Part shown: positions 43,313-51,459 of the stretch, piece by piece
Position numbering within the stretch: the first letter of the stretch is position 1
Layout of the letters: each line of letters opens with the position of its first letter
From: a virus
Reading direction: 5' to 3' (one strand)
DNA length: 64,000 nucleotides
Virus record (IMG/VR): IMGVR_UViG_3300046519_000190
Span: 46,852-110,851 of that record
Made by a program: the position numbers and the translations under genes
Notes under the pieces: model-generated
What the model was told of the DNA's origin: nothing
Databases searched by the model: none
The model's input: the letters and a program-made list of their open reading frames with translations, nothing else

Positions 43313-44908
43313 TTAGCCATTGGTTTTGCCGGTCTCTCGGCTTTGTGTATCGGTTTTCTTCGAGGAAGCGTCTGCGCGGTTGCGTTTGGCTTCTTCTACG
43401 ACTCGGCTCGCTGTCGAGGAACCGGCCCCGTTTGCCGCCAGCGCTTTCTCTTGCTCTGTCGGCTCGTTGGACCACTCTTTGACTTCTGCACGAATCTTGT
43501 CCATCAAATCCTTCGACAGATCGGGGAACAGCTTGGCAACCAGACGGTTGACTTGCTCTTCCATTACCAGCGGTGGCAGGCCCATCAGGCGCAGCTTCAT
43601 CGCGGTATCGATTTCGTCGTACATGGTACGAACGTCGAATTGGCTTTCTACCGGGTACGTTACCAGATTTGCATCTTCTGGCAAGGTCTCACCGGTCCAG
43701 GCTGCAATCACCTGCATCATTTTGTACTCGACAACTTCCAGCGCGTCGGCCTTGGCACTGAGCAGCGCTACTACGCGCTCGAAGTCCTTGGTCTTGGCAA
43801 CACCGGAGCTGTTGTCGATACCCTGTGAGTTGTCCTGCTTGGTACGTTCACCAGCAAGACCCACAGAATGGTAGATTTCGTTGATCAGTTGGCCGATGGC
43901 CGACAGGATCAGGGTAGCCTGACGAGGGTCTGGAGACAAGAAGACTGGGGCGTTGCCCGCTTCACCGTCATACAGGAACACTCGCTTGGTGCCCATTTCG
44001 AGAACCTTGTTGTACGCATCGTCACCTGGGAGAACGCCCTGTGCTGGCATTGCCAATTGGGAGAACGCCTGGTCCTGAATAATTGCGTCAAGGTTCGAGG
44101 CGTAGTTCGAGACTGCGCGGTCGAGGTAGGCAACGTCTGCGATCAAAGCAGGGCAATCCCACTTGTCGCTACCGATGCTGTTGTTCGCCGGGATGACTGG
44201 AACCAGACCGAGATTGTGTTCGCCGCTACCAACGACTTCCCACTTCCCACCGTCCTTCGCTTTCGCGTTCGCCTTGAACTCGAACAGAACCCATTCCATC
44301 CGGGTCCACAGACGATAGCGTTTGTACAGCGCACCCGATCCATTGATTGGGTCAGCGTCGTCACGGCAGTGTTCTTCGATCAGAACCCACAGCAGCTCAC
44401 CAGCTTCGTCGAATGCGTAGTCAGGAACTTGCTGAGGCGGAACCAGGTAGGCGTACAGATCAGGCTCAGCGACTTCGGCAGCAGAAGCGTCGACCGGGAC
44501 ATCAGTCACGCGGTTGTCGATGACAATCCAGGGACGACCGAAGATCGACTGCTTGAGCGAAACCACACGCATGAATTCGTCGATGTCCAGACCGGTCGAG
44601 TCGACCTTCTTCCAGAACTTCTGGATGGATTCTGGGGCATCGTCAACCCTGCGGTTGATTGGAGCGCGGAACAGGTACTTGTTGACCAGATCCACAGTCT
44701 CGCGGGTATGGTTGAAGCGGTAGGCACGCGCAACACGGTCGCTGTATTCGCGATCACCTTCCTTGATGTAGCGGAAGATGTTCTCTTTGAACCAACCGCG
44801 CCCGCCCTTGTAACTGGCTTCGAGGAAACACCAATGCGGCACCAACTCTTCGTAAAGAGGGTGCTTGCGCTCAACGATGGCTTTAGCCGTTTTACTGTCG
44901 ATTGGCAT
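43313..44908 (-). CDS. Portal protein
   Basis: 531 residues. The fold pattern of siphovirus portals is visible: WCFLEASYKGGRGWF, YLFRAPINRRVDD, a clip/wing region with VVPPQQV-like YLVPPQQVPDY, and the crown helices AIGQLINEIYHSVGLAGERT. The C-terminus is Lys/Ser-rich. I favour the ATG at 44908 over a GTG at 44920, which lacks a ribosome site. The dodecameric ring is the DNA channel and terminase docking site. Confidence 0.9.
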   Translation of the reverse strand: MPIDSKTAKAIVERKHPLYEELVPHWCFLEASYKGGRGWFKENIFRYIKEGDREYSDRVARAYRFNHTRETVDLVNKYLFRAPINRRVDDAPESIQKFWKKVDSTGLDIDEFMRVVSLKQSIFGRPWIVIDNRVTDVPVDASAAEVAEPDLYAYLVPPQQVPDYAFDEAGELLWVLIEEHCRDDADPINGSGALYKRYRLWTRMEWVLFEFKANAKAKDGGKWEVVGSGEHNLGLVPVIPANNSIGSDKWDCPALIADVAYLDRAVSNYASNLDAIIQDQAFSQLAMPAQGVLPGDDAYNKVLEMGTKRVFLYDGEAGNAPVFLSPDPRQATLILSAIGQLINEIYHSVGLAGERTKQDNSQGIDNSSGVAKTKDFERVVALLSAKADALEVVEYKMMQVIAAWTGETLPEDANLVTYPVESQFDVRTMYDEIDTAMKLRLMGLPPLVMEEQVNRLVAKLFPDLSKDLMDKIRAEVKEWSNEPTEQEKALAANGAGSSTASRVVEEAKRNRADASSKKTDTQSRETGKTNG

Positions 44909-44927
44909 TAGGGTATCCACTTTTGAA

Positions 44928-44974
44928 TGGCACTATGGTAAAGGACTTCTTCGCCATAGTGCAAGCGTTTATAG
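44928..44974 (-). promoter_or_regulatory. Hairpin plus TATAAACGCTTGCAC motif upstream of portal
   Basis: GCACTATGG and CCATAGTGC form a 9-bp stem between TerL and portal. On the minus strand TATAAACGCTTGCAC (from 44973) overlaps the TerL stop; TTGCAC then lies about 18 bases before TACCAT. The same AAACGCTTGCA word recurs at 58367, 61581 and 63585, suggesting a phage promoter family. Confidence 0.45.
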
Positions 44975-46240
44975 AGAGTGTCCAACGAGAACGATTTTCT
45001 TCACCGGATGCTCCAGTTCGATGCAGTAGCCCATTGCGTCCGTGATGTGCTCCATGCTCGCTGCCTTGTCGATGTCTCGACTGCCAGCCTTGTACAGCGT
45101 CTGCTCCAGCGACTGAACCACGTTCGTGCAACCTGGGTTCACTTTCAGGGTGATCTTCCCGCTGGCGTCCAGCAACAGACGGTTCACGCTGTTCACCCGA
45201 TCTGCAATGAGTGGGTGCTTGCGACGGAACTTGATCCGATTGAATCCCTTCTGCCTGAAAATCTCAAGGTCAGATTCACCGCGAGCGTGCTGGCGTGCAG
45301 CGCCGGCCGGGTCCGGGAAGATCGTGATGTTGCTCATGTACCGCCAATAACGCTTCTCCAGCTCCTCGCACACTTCCAGGGTGTTGGAGTTGTGCAGGAA
45401 AATCTCGTCGACGATCCACAGTTCACCGTTCGTTTGAGGCTGCATGATGCACGCGGACATTGGGTCGATGTTGAAGTCGACGCCAACGAAGATCGGGCGG
45501 CCCGGGTTGAACTTGACCTTTGGGTCGCAGTGTACGTGCCGATCGAATGGGTAGTAGACCCTACCACTCATTGTCTCGAAAGATGCCTCAAACTCCTGTC
45601 TGAACGTGCGAGGGTCCATGTCTCGCCGAGCTTCGATGATTTCGCTTTCAGGGATGAAGGGCGAAGTGATCGTTGGGAACTGATACGAGGACCAGGCTTT
45701 GCGAGCAGCGTCCTGACCGAACTGATAGACCTCATACAACTGGTTGTAGGCTTTGGGGGTGCCGATGAACAGCGCCTCACCGCGGTCTTTTGCCAGCGTA
45801 GGTCGAATGATCGTTGTCCAGGTGTCTGGACGGATGTCTTGGAATTCGTCCATTACGACGAAGTTCAGACCAACACCCCGGAGTGTGTCAGGGTTATCAG
45901 CGCCCTTGCACTCGATGACCGACCCGTTCCGCAGGGTGATCGACATTTCGGTTTCGTGTTCGCGCACAATCCACTTGCGCGGGATCGAAGCCTTGAGGTC
46001 GTTCCACATGATCTGCTTCGCCATCCGATAGGTCGGGGCGATGTACCAGATTTTCTGGTTCGGGATTTTGGCCCGCTGGATCATTTCGGTTTTGGCGAGT
46101 GCAGTCTTACCCCAGCGTCGGCCGGCTACAACGACTCGAAACCGGGTCGTGTCCAGAAACACCTCAGCCTGCTTTGGATGCAGGCCGATTTGTGTGGCGA
46201 GTGGGGTTAGGCCGCTTGGCGCAGCGTTGGTGATCTTCAT
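44969..46240 (-). CDS. terL: Terminase large subunit
   Basis: 423 residues. The ATPase domain has Walker A VVAGRRWGKTALA (about residue 34) and Walker B VVMDEFQDI. The RNase-H-like nuclease has FVGVDFNIDPMSA with the catalytic Asp, and a second acidic cluster near DRVNSVNRLL. This motor packages DNA into proheads and cuts the concatemer. It overlaps TerS at the stop/start. Confidence 0.95.
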   Translation of the reverse strand: MKITNAAPSGLTPLATQIGLHPKQAEVFLDTTRFRVVVAGRRWGKTALAKTEMIQRAKIPNQKIWYIAPTYRMAKQIMWNDLKASIPRKWIVREHETEMSITLRNGSVIECKGADNPDTLRGVGLNFVVMDEFQDIRPDTWTTIIRPTLAKDRGEALFIGTPKAYNQLYEVYQFGQDAARKAWSSYQFPTITSPFIPESEIIEARRDMDPRTFRQEFEASFETMSGRVYYPFDRHVHCDPKVKFNPGRPIFVGVDFNIDPMSACIMQPQTNGELWIVDEIFLHNSNTLEVCEELEKRYWRYMSNITIFPDPAGAARQHARGESDLEIFRQKGFNRIKFRRKHPLIADRVNSVNRLLLDASGKITLKVNPGCTNVVQSLEQTLYKAGSRDIDKAASMEHITDAMGYCIELEHPVKKIVLVGHSL

Positions 46241-46947
46241 CAGGTCACCGCCGGCTCATCACCTTCGACTACGATGTCATCTTCACCTTCGTCAAGCGCG
46301 GCATCCAAAGCATCCAGGTCGTCTGGACTCAGCTCGGTGCCCAGAAGATCGTCATCGTCGATTTCACCGTTCGCTTCTGCTTCCTCGCGACGCTGCTGGT
46401 CACGAAGTTCAGCCACGTCGTTTTCGGTCATCAACTTGATGTGGAGTTCCGGCATCTGCTCATCTGGATTCAACGCCTGGTCGAGACCCAGGATACGGGC
46501 GCCGGTGTTGTAGTTCAGGTGAATGATCTTCGAGGCTTCGTTCAGAGCTTTCAGGTCATTGAGCTTGTCGGACAGAGGCGTATTGTCCTTGATGGACTTG
46601 GCGACGTCGGAATAAGCCTTCTTGTTGAACAGCTCCAGAGCCTTGAGCGCGACCATTTTGATGTCGTGCGCCTGGACAGCAAGCTCTTCGGCCTGAGCAG
46701 CACTGGTTTTTTCGATGGCACGTTTGACCGCAGCGCTCACTTTCTTGGCGTCGGAGCCTTTCGTGAGGGTGTCACGCTTGAACCGGCGACTCAATGCGGT
46801 TGCACTGACCCCGACGGTATCGGAAATTTCTTTGAGGCTGTAGTCCCCGGAAGTCCACATCGTCTTCGCCCTGGCGTATTCGCGGGGCGTCAGTCGTTTG
46901 GCTTTTTCATCTTCCGGCACAGATGGAGTATCAATGGTTTCGGTCAT
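46240..46947 (-). CDS. terS: Terminase small subunit
   Basis: 235 residues from the ATG at 46947 (a GTG at 46959 is an alternative without a ribosome site). The N-terminal helix-turn-helix (GDYSLKEISDTVGVSATALSRRF) binds packaging-site DNA. A central helical oligomerisation region follows, and the C-terminus is strongly acidic, for contact with the large subunit. Overlaps TerL by one base. Confidence 0.87.
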   Translation of the reverse strand: MTETIDTPSVPEDEKAKRLTPREYARAKTMWTSGDYSLKEISDTVGVSATALSRRFKRDTLTKGSDAKKVSAAVKRAIEKTSAAQAEELAVQAHDIKMVALKALELFNKKAYSDVAKSIKDNTPLSDKLNDLKALNEASKIIHLNYNTGARILGLDQALNPDEQMPELHIKLMTENDVAELRDQQRREEAEANGEIDDDDLLGTELSPDDLDALDAALDEGEDDIVVEGDEPAVT

Positions 46948-46959
46948 AGCATCCGTCAC

Positions 46960-46988
46960 GAAAAATAGGTGAGAGGCGGTCCTCTCAC
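46960..46988 (-). terminator. Hairpin with T-tract directly upstream of TerS
   Basis: GTGAGAGG and CCTCTCAC pair around a 4-base loop. On the minus strand the hairpin is followed by CTATTTTT. It may end the upstream ParB/ABC/GNAT operon or attenuate entry into the late genes. Between here and 47202 there is no gene; the dyad at 47126-47192 is the only other feature seen. Confidence 0.6.
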
Positions 46989-47125
46989 CCTCATGGACTC
47001 ACTCGTTAGCGCCATCATTGGACCGGATCACCTGGAAAATGTCAAATAAACGCTTTTTCTAAGGCATCCTTGAGGCAGTACGGTATTGCCTCTTGCTTCC
47101 GGGCTTGCGCTCGACGATTATACTG

Positions 47126-47192
47126 CTTGTCCCTTCTAACAACTTGTAAGAACTCTAAGAAAAAGAAGTAGTTATAAAGAAGGGAAAACAAG
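47126..47192. promoter_or_regulatory. AT-rich dyad with CTTGTAAGAA core upstream of late genes
   Basis: CTTGT-CCCTTCT (47126-47137) is complementary to AGAAGGG-AAA-ACAAG (47178-47192). The interior contains CTTGTAAGAA at 47143-47152 and TTATAA at 47172-47177, the same words as the dyad at 17327-17389. It lies at the start of the late region and could bind a phage regulator. Confidence 0.5.
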
Positions 47193-47201
47193 GCACCCGG
47201 A

Positions 47202-47540
47202 TCAAGTCAGTTCCAACAAGACCACATCATCTTCCTCAGACTCTACATACACCGGAACATGAGCAGGTTTTGGAGGTGTAACAACCCGGATTGCTACCGC
47301 TGTTGGTGCCAACGTCTGCTTCATCCTCCCATCTCTCATCTCTTTACCACCCGGAATGATCCAGCCCTGCTTTTTCAGGATAGCAAGGCTACACATCATG
47401 GACTCACGGGTGGATTCGTAGGGAACCCGGCTCATGATTTGGTAGACGTCAACGTCTGAAACCCGGGTGCCTGATGCGTCCAAGTTTCCACGTACCACCA
47501 CTTTCATGATTTCGCGTTGTTTCGTGGTCATCGCTTTCAT
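47202..47540 (-). CDS. Small winged-helix-like protein
   Basis: 112 residues. The N-terminal 65 residues (MKAMTTKQREIMKVVVRGNL, then YQIMSRVPYESTRESMMCSL and ILKKQGWI) have the helix-helix-helix-strand spacing of a winged helix. It ends in an acidic hydrophobic tail. Last gene of the coupled operon starting at 51379, and the nearest candidate regulator to the late genes. Confidence 0.72.
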   Translation of the reverse strand: MKAMTTKQREIMKVVVRGNLDASGTRVSDVDVYQIMSRVPYESTRESMMCSLAILKKQGWIIPGGKEMRDGRMKQTLAPTAVAIRVVTPPKPAHVPVYVESEEDDVVLLELT

Positions 47541-48418
47541 AGCAGGTCCAACCTCAATGGCTCTGACGGACCTTGCAAGTCGAAAGCCCGGAGCGGTAAC
47601 GATTGTGGAATCTCCCTACCCAAGTCCGGGTTGGTCCAGATTCCGTAAACTGGGCTCGCGAACACAAGCTGCTGTAGCTCACGCAGGAGGTGCTCCGGCT
47701 TCATCCCTTGCACTTTCCCTGTACCCGCATTCAGATTGCTCCCTGTCTTCTCCCTCGCGCTGTGACGGTAGTAGAACTCTTGCATCGCGGTCATCACACG
47801 CGCTCGGTGAGCTGGAGTGAAGCTGTTGAGCTCCTCCATGATCGCCTGGTGGTCAGCAGGGTGGCCTGCAAACTGGCTCCGCATGAACTTCAAGCCCTGC
47901 ACGTAGGCAGCAGCAGGCTTCAAATGAGCATGTTGGAACCCGGCTTTCACATCAAACGGATTGAATTTGGACATCGAGGACTGAATCTCGATGAACCTCA
48001 TCCCATCCATTCGCATGGCCAGGTTCACCATTCGATACGAAACCCCAACACCGCGGTACATGGTGTCCGTCACGATCCGTGCAGCCCGGCGAAAGTTCGC
48101 ATTCAGGAACGTTGCCCGGTGTACGTTGGTGAAATGGCTGTCATTGCCCGGTTTCAGCTTGGGGAATACCTGGTGACGAGGCGCCAGAAGCAGGCTTACC
48201 GTGCTGAGTACCACAATACCAACGAGACAACCATCATCAGTAACACAACGCCAGTACCTGGGTCCGGCGGGTAGATTCTCAGCCTTGTAGTGAAGGTCGT
48301 GAAGTTCATCCCAGTCTTCCTTGGTGCCCCGTTCGACACGCATGGTATCCAGCAGAGAGAACCGCGGCTTGGCGGCCGGGTTCCGTTCGACAACGATTTC
48401 CCATTCAGGCTGGCTCAT
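47537..48418 (-). CDS. GNAT-fold acyltransferase (Mom/COG2401-like)
   Basis: 293 residues from the ATG at 48418. The acyl-CoA binding motif A is recognisable in RIVTDTMYRGVGVSYRMVNL (about residues 125-145), followed by FIEIQSSMSKFNPFDVKAGF, a signature of the acyltransferase domain that in COG2401 proteins is fused to an ABC-type ATPase. Here the ATPase is a separate gene (49110-49745) in the same operon. GNAT enzymes of this type include Mu Mom, which modifies adenine in DNA. DNA modification is an attractive inference; the acceptor is not proven. Confidence 0.75.
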   Translation of the reverse strand: MSQPEWEIVVERNPAAKPRFSLLDTMRVERGTKEDWDELHDLHYKAENLPAGPRYWRCVTDDGCLVGIVVLSTVSLLLAPRHQVFPKLKPGNDSHFTNVHRATFLNANFRRAARIVTDTMYRGVGVSYRMVNLAMRMDGMRFIEIQSSMSKFNPFDVKAGFQHAHLKPAAAYVQGLKFMRSQFAGHPADHQAIMEELNSFTPAHRARVMTAMQEFYYRHSAREKTGSNLNAGTGKVQGMKPEHLLRELQQLVFASPVYGIWTNPDLGREIPQSLPLRAFDLQGPSEPLRLDLL

Positions 48419-48740
48419 CTTCACCACCGCTATCAACATCGACCTTGCTGCATGCCAGCATCAGCGCGTCCGACACCTCTTGGTTGGTCTGGATGTTCGA
48501 GTCCCAGATCGTGAAGCACGCACCGTTGGGGCCAGCAGCCTGGTCACACATGACGATGATGGCTTTGCTCCAGTCACCGCCCATTGCGTGAAAAGCTTCC
48601 GCGGCGAGAGCCAGGCCGGCGACGTAATCCTTGAAGATCGGGTCTTTCGCAGCTTTCCATTCGGTCGCTGGAACCACATCAAGGTCTTGTCGACCGACAA
48701 CCTGACGGCTCTTGAAGTTTACTTTGATCAGCTCAGACAT
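48405..48740 (-). CDS. Hypothetical protein
   Basis: 111 residues from MSELIKVNFK at 48740. Alternating beta/alpha with GDWSKAIIVMCDQAAGPNG in the centre. Overlaps the GNAT start by 14 bases and its upstream neighbour by 8. Conserved-looking, but not recognised. Confidence 0.72.
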   Translation of the reverse strand: MSELIKVNFKSRQVVGRQDLDVVPATEWKAAKDPIFKDYVAGLALAAEAFHAMGGDWSKAIIVMCDQAAGPNGACFTIWDSNIQTNQEVSDALMLACSKVDVDSGGEDEPA

Positions 48741-49113
48741 TTTTCGCGCCTCCAATAGCAGTAGTGGCTTCGTTTCTGATCAGAGTGTTGATTCTGGTGG
48801 CGAGAGCTGCATCGCCAGCATTGGCAACGGCACTGATGTTGATGCTCGGGTTCATTTCCGCGCGGAGCTCCATCGATCGCAGGCCAGTGTTGTTCTTCAT
48901 GAAACCTGGAGCGACGGCAACACCGCCACCCCACATTCCCATGTCAGCGGTCTTTTCTTCGTCGCGCTTGGTGCTCAGCACCTCACCGGCCCGGGCTTCG
49001 CAGACTTCAGCCAGACGATCACGGATCTTATTCCACTGATCCTCAGTTGGAGCTGTGTCGCCGTTGATGTCTACGAAGCCTTTCAGCCAGATTGCGAAGT
49101 CGTTGGAGTTCAT
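48733..49113 (-). CDS. Hypothetical protein
   Basis: 126 residues. The N-terminal segment NDFAIWLKGFVDINGDTAPT followed by EDQWNKIRDRLAEV is a pattern I associate with small phage proteins of unknown function. Cys-containing middle and a helical C-terminus. Coupled to the ABC ATPase by an ATGA-type overlap, with AGGTGG ribosome site. Confidence 0.75.
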   Translation of the reverse strand: MNSNDFAIWLKGFVDINGDTAPTEDQWNKIRDRLAEVCEARAGEVLSTKRDEEKTADMGMWGGGVAVAPGFMKNNTGLRSMELRAEMNPSINISAVANAGDAALATRINTLIRNEATTAIGGAKNV

Positions 49114-49745
49114 GCTGCCACCTCTACTTTGATTTTGTCCTTGAAGCGCTTGTCCACGTAGATGGTGGGAGCCAGCTCTTCGCGAAGGTCTTTGTGTGTG
49201 GTGGCAACGATCACAGTTGCACCAACTCTTGCTGCCTGCTTGCGCAGGTTGAAGGCGACAACTTTCGCAGTCACCCGGTCCAGTACAGCGCCGAACTCGT
49301 CAGCTACCCAGACGTTCGCACCAGAGGTCATCAGGAGCGCGATCTTGAAGCGGTAGCGCTGCCCGTCAGACAGCTCGCTTGGCTTGCGGATCATCAGGTA
49401 GGCGTCGTTCAGACCGGCCAGGGACAGAATCTTGATAGCTTCGTCGGTGCTACCCCCGATCTGATCAACGAGAGGCTTCTCTTGGAGAGAAACCTCGTCG
49501 ATATCAGTGACCATTTCGGTCGAGCGCATCTGTTTTGCCAGCTCTTTGAGCAGCAGAGACTTGCCCGACCCGGATTGGCCAGTGATGTACAGCACGTCGC
49601 CCTGATTGACCTCGATTTCAAAGTCTTTGTAGACGGTGAATTCCTTGTCTTCCAGCCCCAGCCCGAAGCCTTCTGCGACTTCGATCACCCGACGGCTACG
49701 AATCACCGAGCTGGGGAACGTCTTGTTGACGACATACTTGGTCAT
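49110..49745 (-). CDS. ABC-type ATPase (COG2401-like, no transporter domain)
   Basis: 211 residues with a complete ABC nucleotide-binding domain: Walker A GQSGSGKSLL (about residue 57), signature LSDGQRYRFKIA, Walker B VWVADEFGAVLD and H-loop ATTHKD. There is no membrane segment and no permease neighbour, so it is not a transporter. In COG2401 proteins this ATPase is fused to the GNAT domain found here three genes downstream. Probably powers a DNA-acting complex with the ParB-type proteins encoded upstream. Confidence 0.88.
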   Translation of the reverse strand: MTKYVVNKTFPSSVIRSRRVIEVAEGFGLGLEDKEFTVYKDFEIEVNQGDVLYITGQSGSGKSLLLKELAKQMRSTEMVTDIDEVSLQEKPLVDQIGGSTDEAIKILSLAGLNDAYLMIRKPSELSDGQRYRFKIALLMTSGANVWVADEFGAVLDRVTAKVVAFNLRKQAARVGATVIVATTHKDLREELAPTIYVDKRFKDKIKVEVAA

Positions 49746-50434
49746 TTTCCATCATCCTCGTCTTTGGCTTTCTGGTCAGCCCAGTCTTCCATTGCACGCA
49801 GCAGAGCTTCTGCCGGGTCGCAGTTGTAGTAGTCCTGAGCTTCGCCGATGAAGCGCTTCAATTCACGGGACTGTGTGCCGCTGATTTTGCTTACACCAAT
49901 GGCTTTGGTCAATGAGACTTCGCCTTCATCGGTGGTCTCGATTTCCCTTTCGGTTCGAGTGGTCTGCTCAGCAACTTCCGGCGCGATGTCTTCGCTGAGG
50001 CTACCCAGGTCGATGTCACCCAGGTCGTCGATAGCGAATTGCAGGTCGCGCACGTCAAAGAACTCGCCCATGTCGATACCGTCGTCGAGAACCAGGCTCT
50101 TGAGCTCCAGACTCAGCAGGCCGGTGTCGTGACCACCCTCTTGAACCTTGTTGTCGATCAGTCGCAGAGCCTTCGCTTGCTCTTTGGTGATGCCCTTGAC
50201 GACAGTGACCGGCACCTTTTCTTGGAGCAGATCGATCGCAGCCAAACGACGGCCGTGACCAGCGATGATCGTACCGTCTTCTTCGACGACAATCCGGGTG
50301 GTCCAGCCGTACCGACGGATCGAAGCAGCGATCTTGGCCACTTGCTTGGGGTCATGACGCTTGCTGTTAGCAGCGTATGGAACGAGCCGATCGATGGACC
50401 AGGTTTCGTCCTTCTTCTCGTAGGTGTCAGTCAT
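49742..50434 (-). CDS. ParB-type nuclease/CTPase-fold protein (first copy)
   Basis: 230 residues. The ParB N-terminal domain spans residues 10-100: DRLVPYAANSKRHDPKQVAK, GTIIAGHGRRLAAIDL with the conserved GHGRR box, and VPVTVVKGITKEQAKALRLI. The C-terminal half is acidic with KRFIGEAQDYYNCDPAEALL. Phage members of the family are often DNA nucleases or specificity factors rather than partition proteins. Overlaps the ABC ATPase start by 4 bases. Confidence 0.87.
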   Translation of the reverse strand: MTDTYEKKDETWSIDRLVPYAANSKRHDPKQVAKIAASIRRYGWTTRIVVEEDGTIIAGHGRRLAAIDLLQEKVPVTVVKGITKEQAKALRLIDNKVQEGGHDTGLLSLELKSLVLDDGIDMGEFFDVRDLQFAIDDLGDIDLGSLSEDIAPEVAEQTTRTEREIETTDEGEVSLTKAIGVSKISGTQSRELKRFIGEAQDYYNCDPAEALLRAMEDWADQKAKDEDDGK

Positions 50435-50594
50435 TTTCGAAGTCTCTGAAATTGGTGTTTTCCCAGGAGATATCCCGATCAGGATTCATTGGGCGATTGC
50501 GTTCGGCCAACTCCTCCTGACGGCGCTTGGCGTGCCGCTCGAACACTTCCTGACGTTCCTGTGGAGTCATGTCCCGCATATGCTTGCCTCTCAT
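50427..50594 (-). CDS. Very small basic/acidic protein between the ParB genes
   Basis: 55 residues, MRGKHMRDMTPQERQEVFER then a helical, Arg/Glu-rich stretch and a C-terminal DISWENTNFRDFEND. The start overlaps the second ParB stop (ATGA), and the stop overlaps the first ParB start, so coupling strongly supports a real gene. Function unknown. Confidence 0.7.
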   Translation of the reverse strand: MRGKHMRDMTPQERQEVFERHAKRRQEELAERNRPMNPDRDISWENTNFRDFEND

Positions 50595-51379
50595 TCGAAG
50601 AGGTCTCGCAGCAGGTGAACCAGCGCATCGCCGTCGTTGGTCAGATCGTCAGAGGCAACGTAGCCCTCGTCGATCTTGGTCTTCTTGAAGAGTTCAGCCA
50701 GCTTGGCCTGATCTTCCATCGACACCCGGAAGCGAATGATCTGGTGGGTCTTGAGAGGCTTGCCGGCGCCCAGATCGAGGGTTTCGTCTTCCTCGTCTTC
50801 CTCTTTCTTGGAGCCGTCGTCGAGCGCGTCGTCGATGTCCAGATCGACAGTCTCGGAAGTCAGGTGGCTGAAATACTCGGCCAGCTCTTCCTCGTCGATA
50901 GGCATTGTGTCCAGGAGTGAAGCGGCATCGCCGATGTCTGGATCACTAAGCAGAGCAGATAGGCGGTCAAGGTTGTCAGACCCATAGCGGTAATTGTCGA
51001 GCAGAGTTTCGCGTTTGGCTTCGGCATCACTGATTTTGCCTCGATTGATAATTGGGACTTCTTTCCAGCCCAGGCTGATAGCAGCTTCTGTCCGGTGCTG
51101 GCCGCCGATGATCTGATAGTCACCATTGTCGAGCTGACGGACAACGATCGGGCGTTTGATGCCGTCACGCTTGAGGGATGCTTCCAGCTTCTGCTGGTTG
51201 ATTGGGTCGACCGCATTGGGGTTCCAGGGGTTCGGTCGCAGTTCTTGCGGGCTTACATACTCGACACCCATTTCGAAGGTGGGCGTGATCGTCGCAGCTT
51301 GAAGAGCCGCATCGACGGTCGCGAGGTCATTCAAGTCCATTTCGAGGTCGTCGAGGTCAGAAAAATCGTCAGTAGCCAT
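50591..51379 (-). CDS. ParB-type protein (second copy)
   Basis: 262 residues from the ATG at 51379. The ParB domain spans about residues 40-140: SPQELRPNPWNPNAVDPINQ, then DYQIIGGQHRTEAAISLGW (GGQHR in place of GHGRR) and VPIINRGKISDAEAKRETLL. A Glu/Asp-rich linker (KKEEDEEDETLD) and a C-terminal helical domain follow. Clearly paralogous to, but diverged from, the copy at 49742. First gene of the operon and divergent from the SF2 helicase. Confidence 0.87.
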   Translation of the reverse strand: MATDDFSDLDDLEMDLNDLATVDAALQAATITPTFEMGVEYVSPQELRPNPWNPNAVDPINQQKLEASLKRDGIKRPIVVRQLDNGDYQIIGGQHRTEAAISLGWKEVPIINRGKISDAEAKRETLLDNYRYGSDNLDRLSALLSDPDIGDAASLLDTMPIDEEELAEYFSHLTSETVDLDIDDALDDGSKKEEDEEDETLDLGAGKPLKTHQIIRFRVSMEDQAKLAELFKKTKIDEGYVASDDLTNDGDALVHLLRDLFE

Positions 51380-51397
51380 TAGTTTGCCTTGTCTGGG

Positions 51398-51428
51398 TTG
51401 GTGAATAACCTTACAGTTGGAGTACAAT
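51398..51428 (+). promoter_or_regulatory. Putative sigma-70 promoter for the SF2 helicase
   Basis: TACAAT (51423-51428) is a good -10; TTGGTG (51398-51403) is a possible -35 at a long 19-base spacing. The helicase ATG follows at 51460 with GTGGAAGTG upstream. Confidence 0.5.
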
Positions 51429-51459
51429 AGCGGTTGACATCGAATAGTGGAAGTGATCC

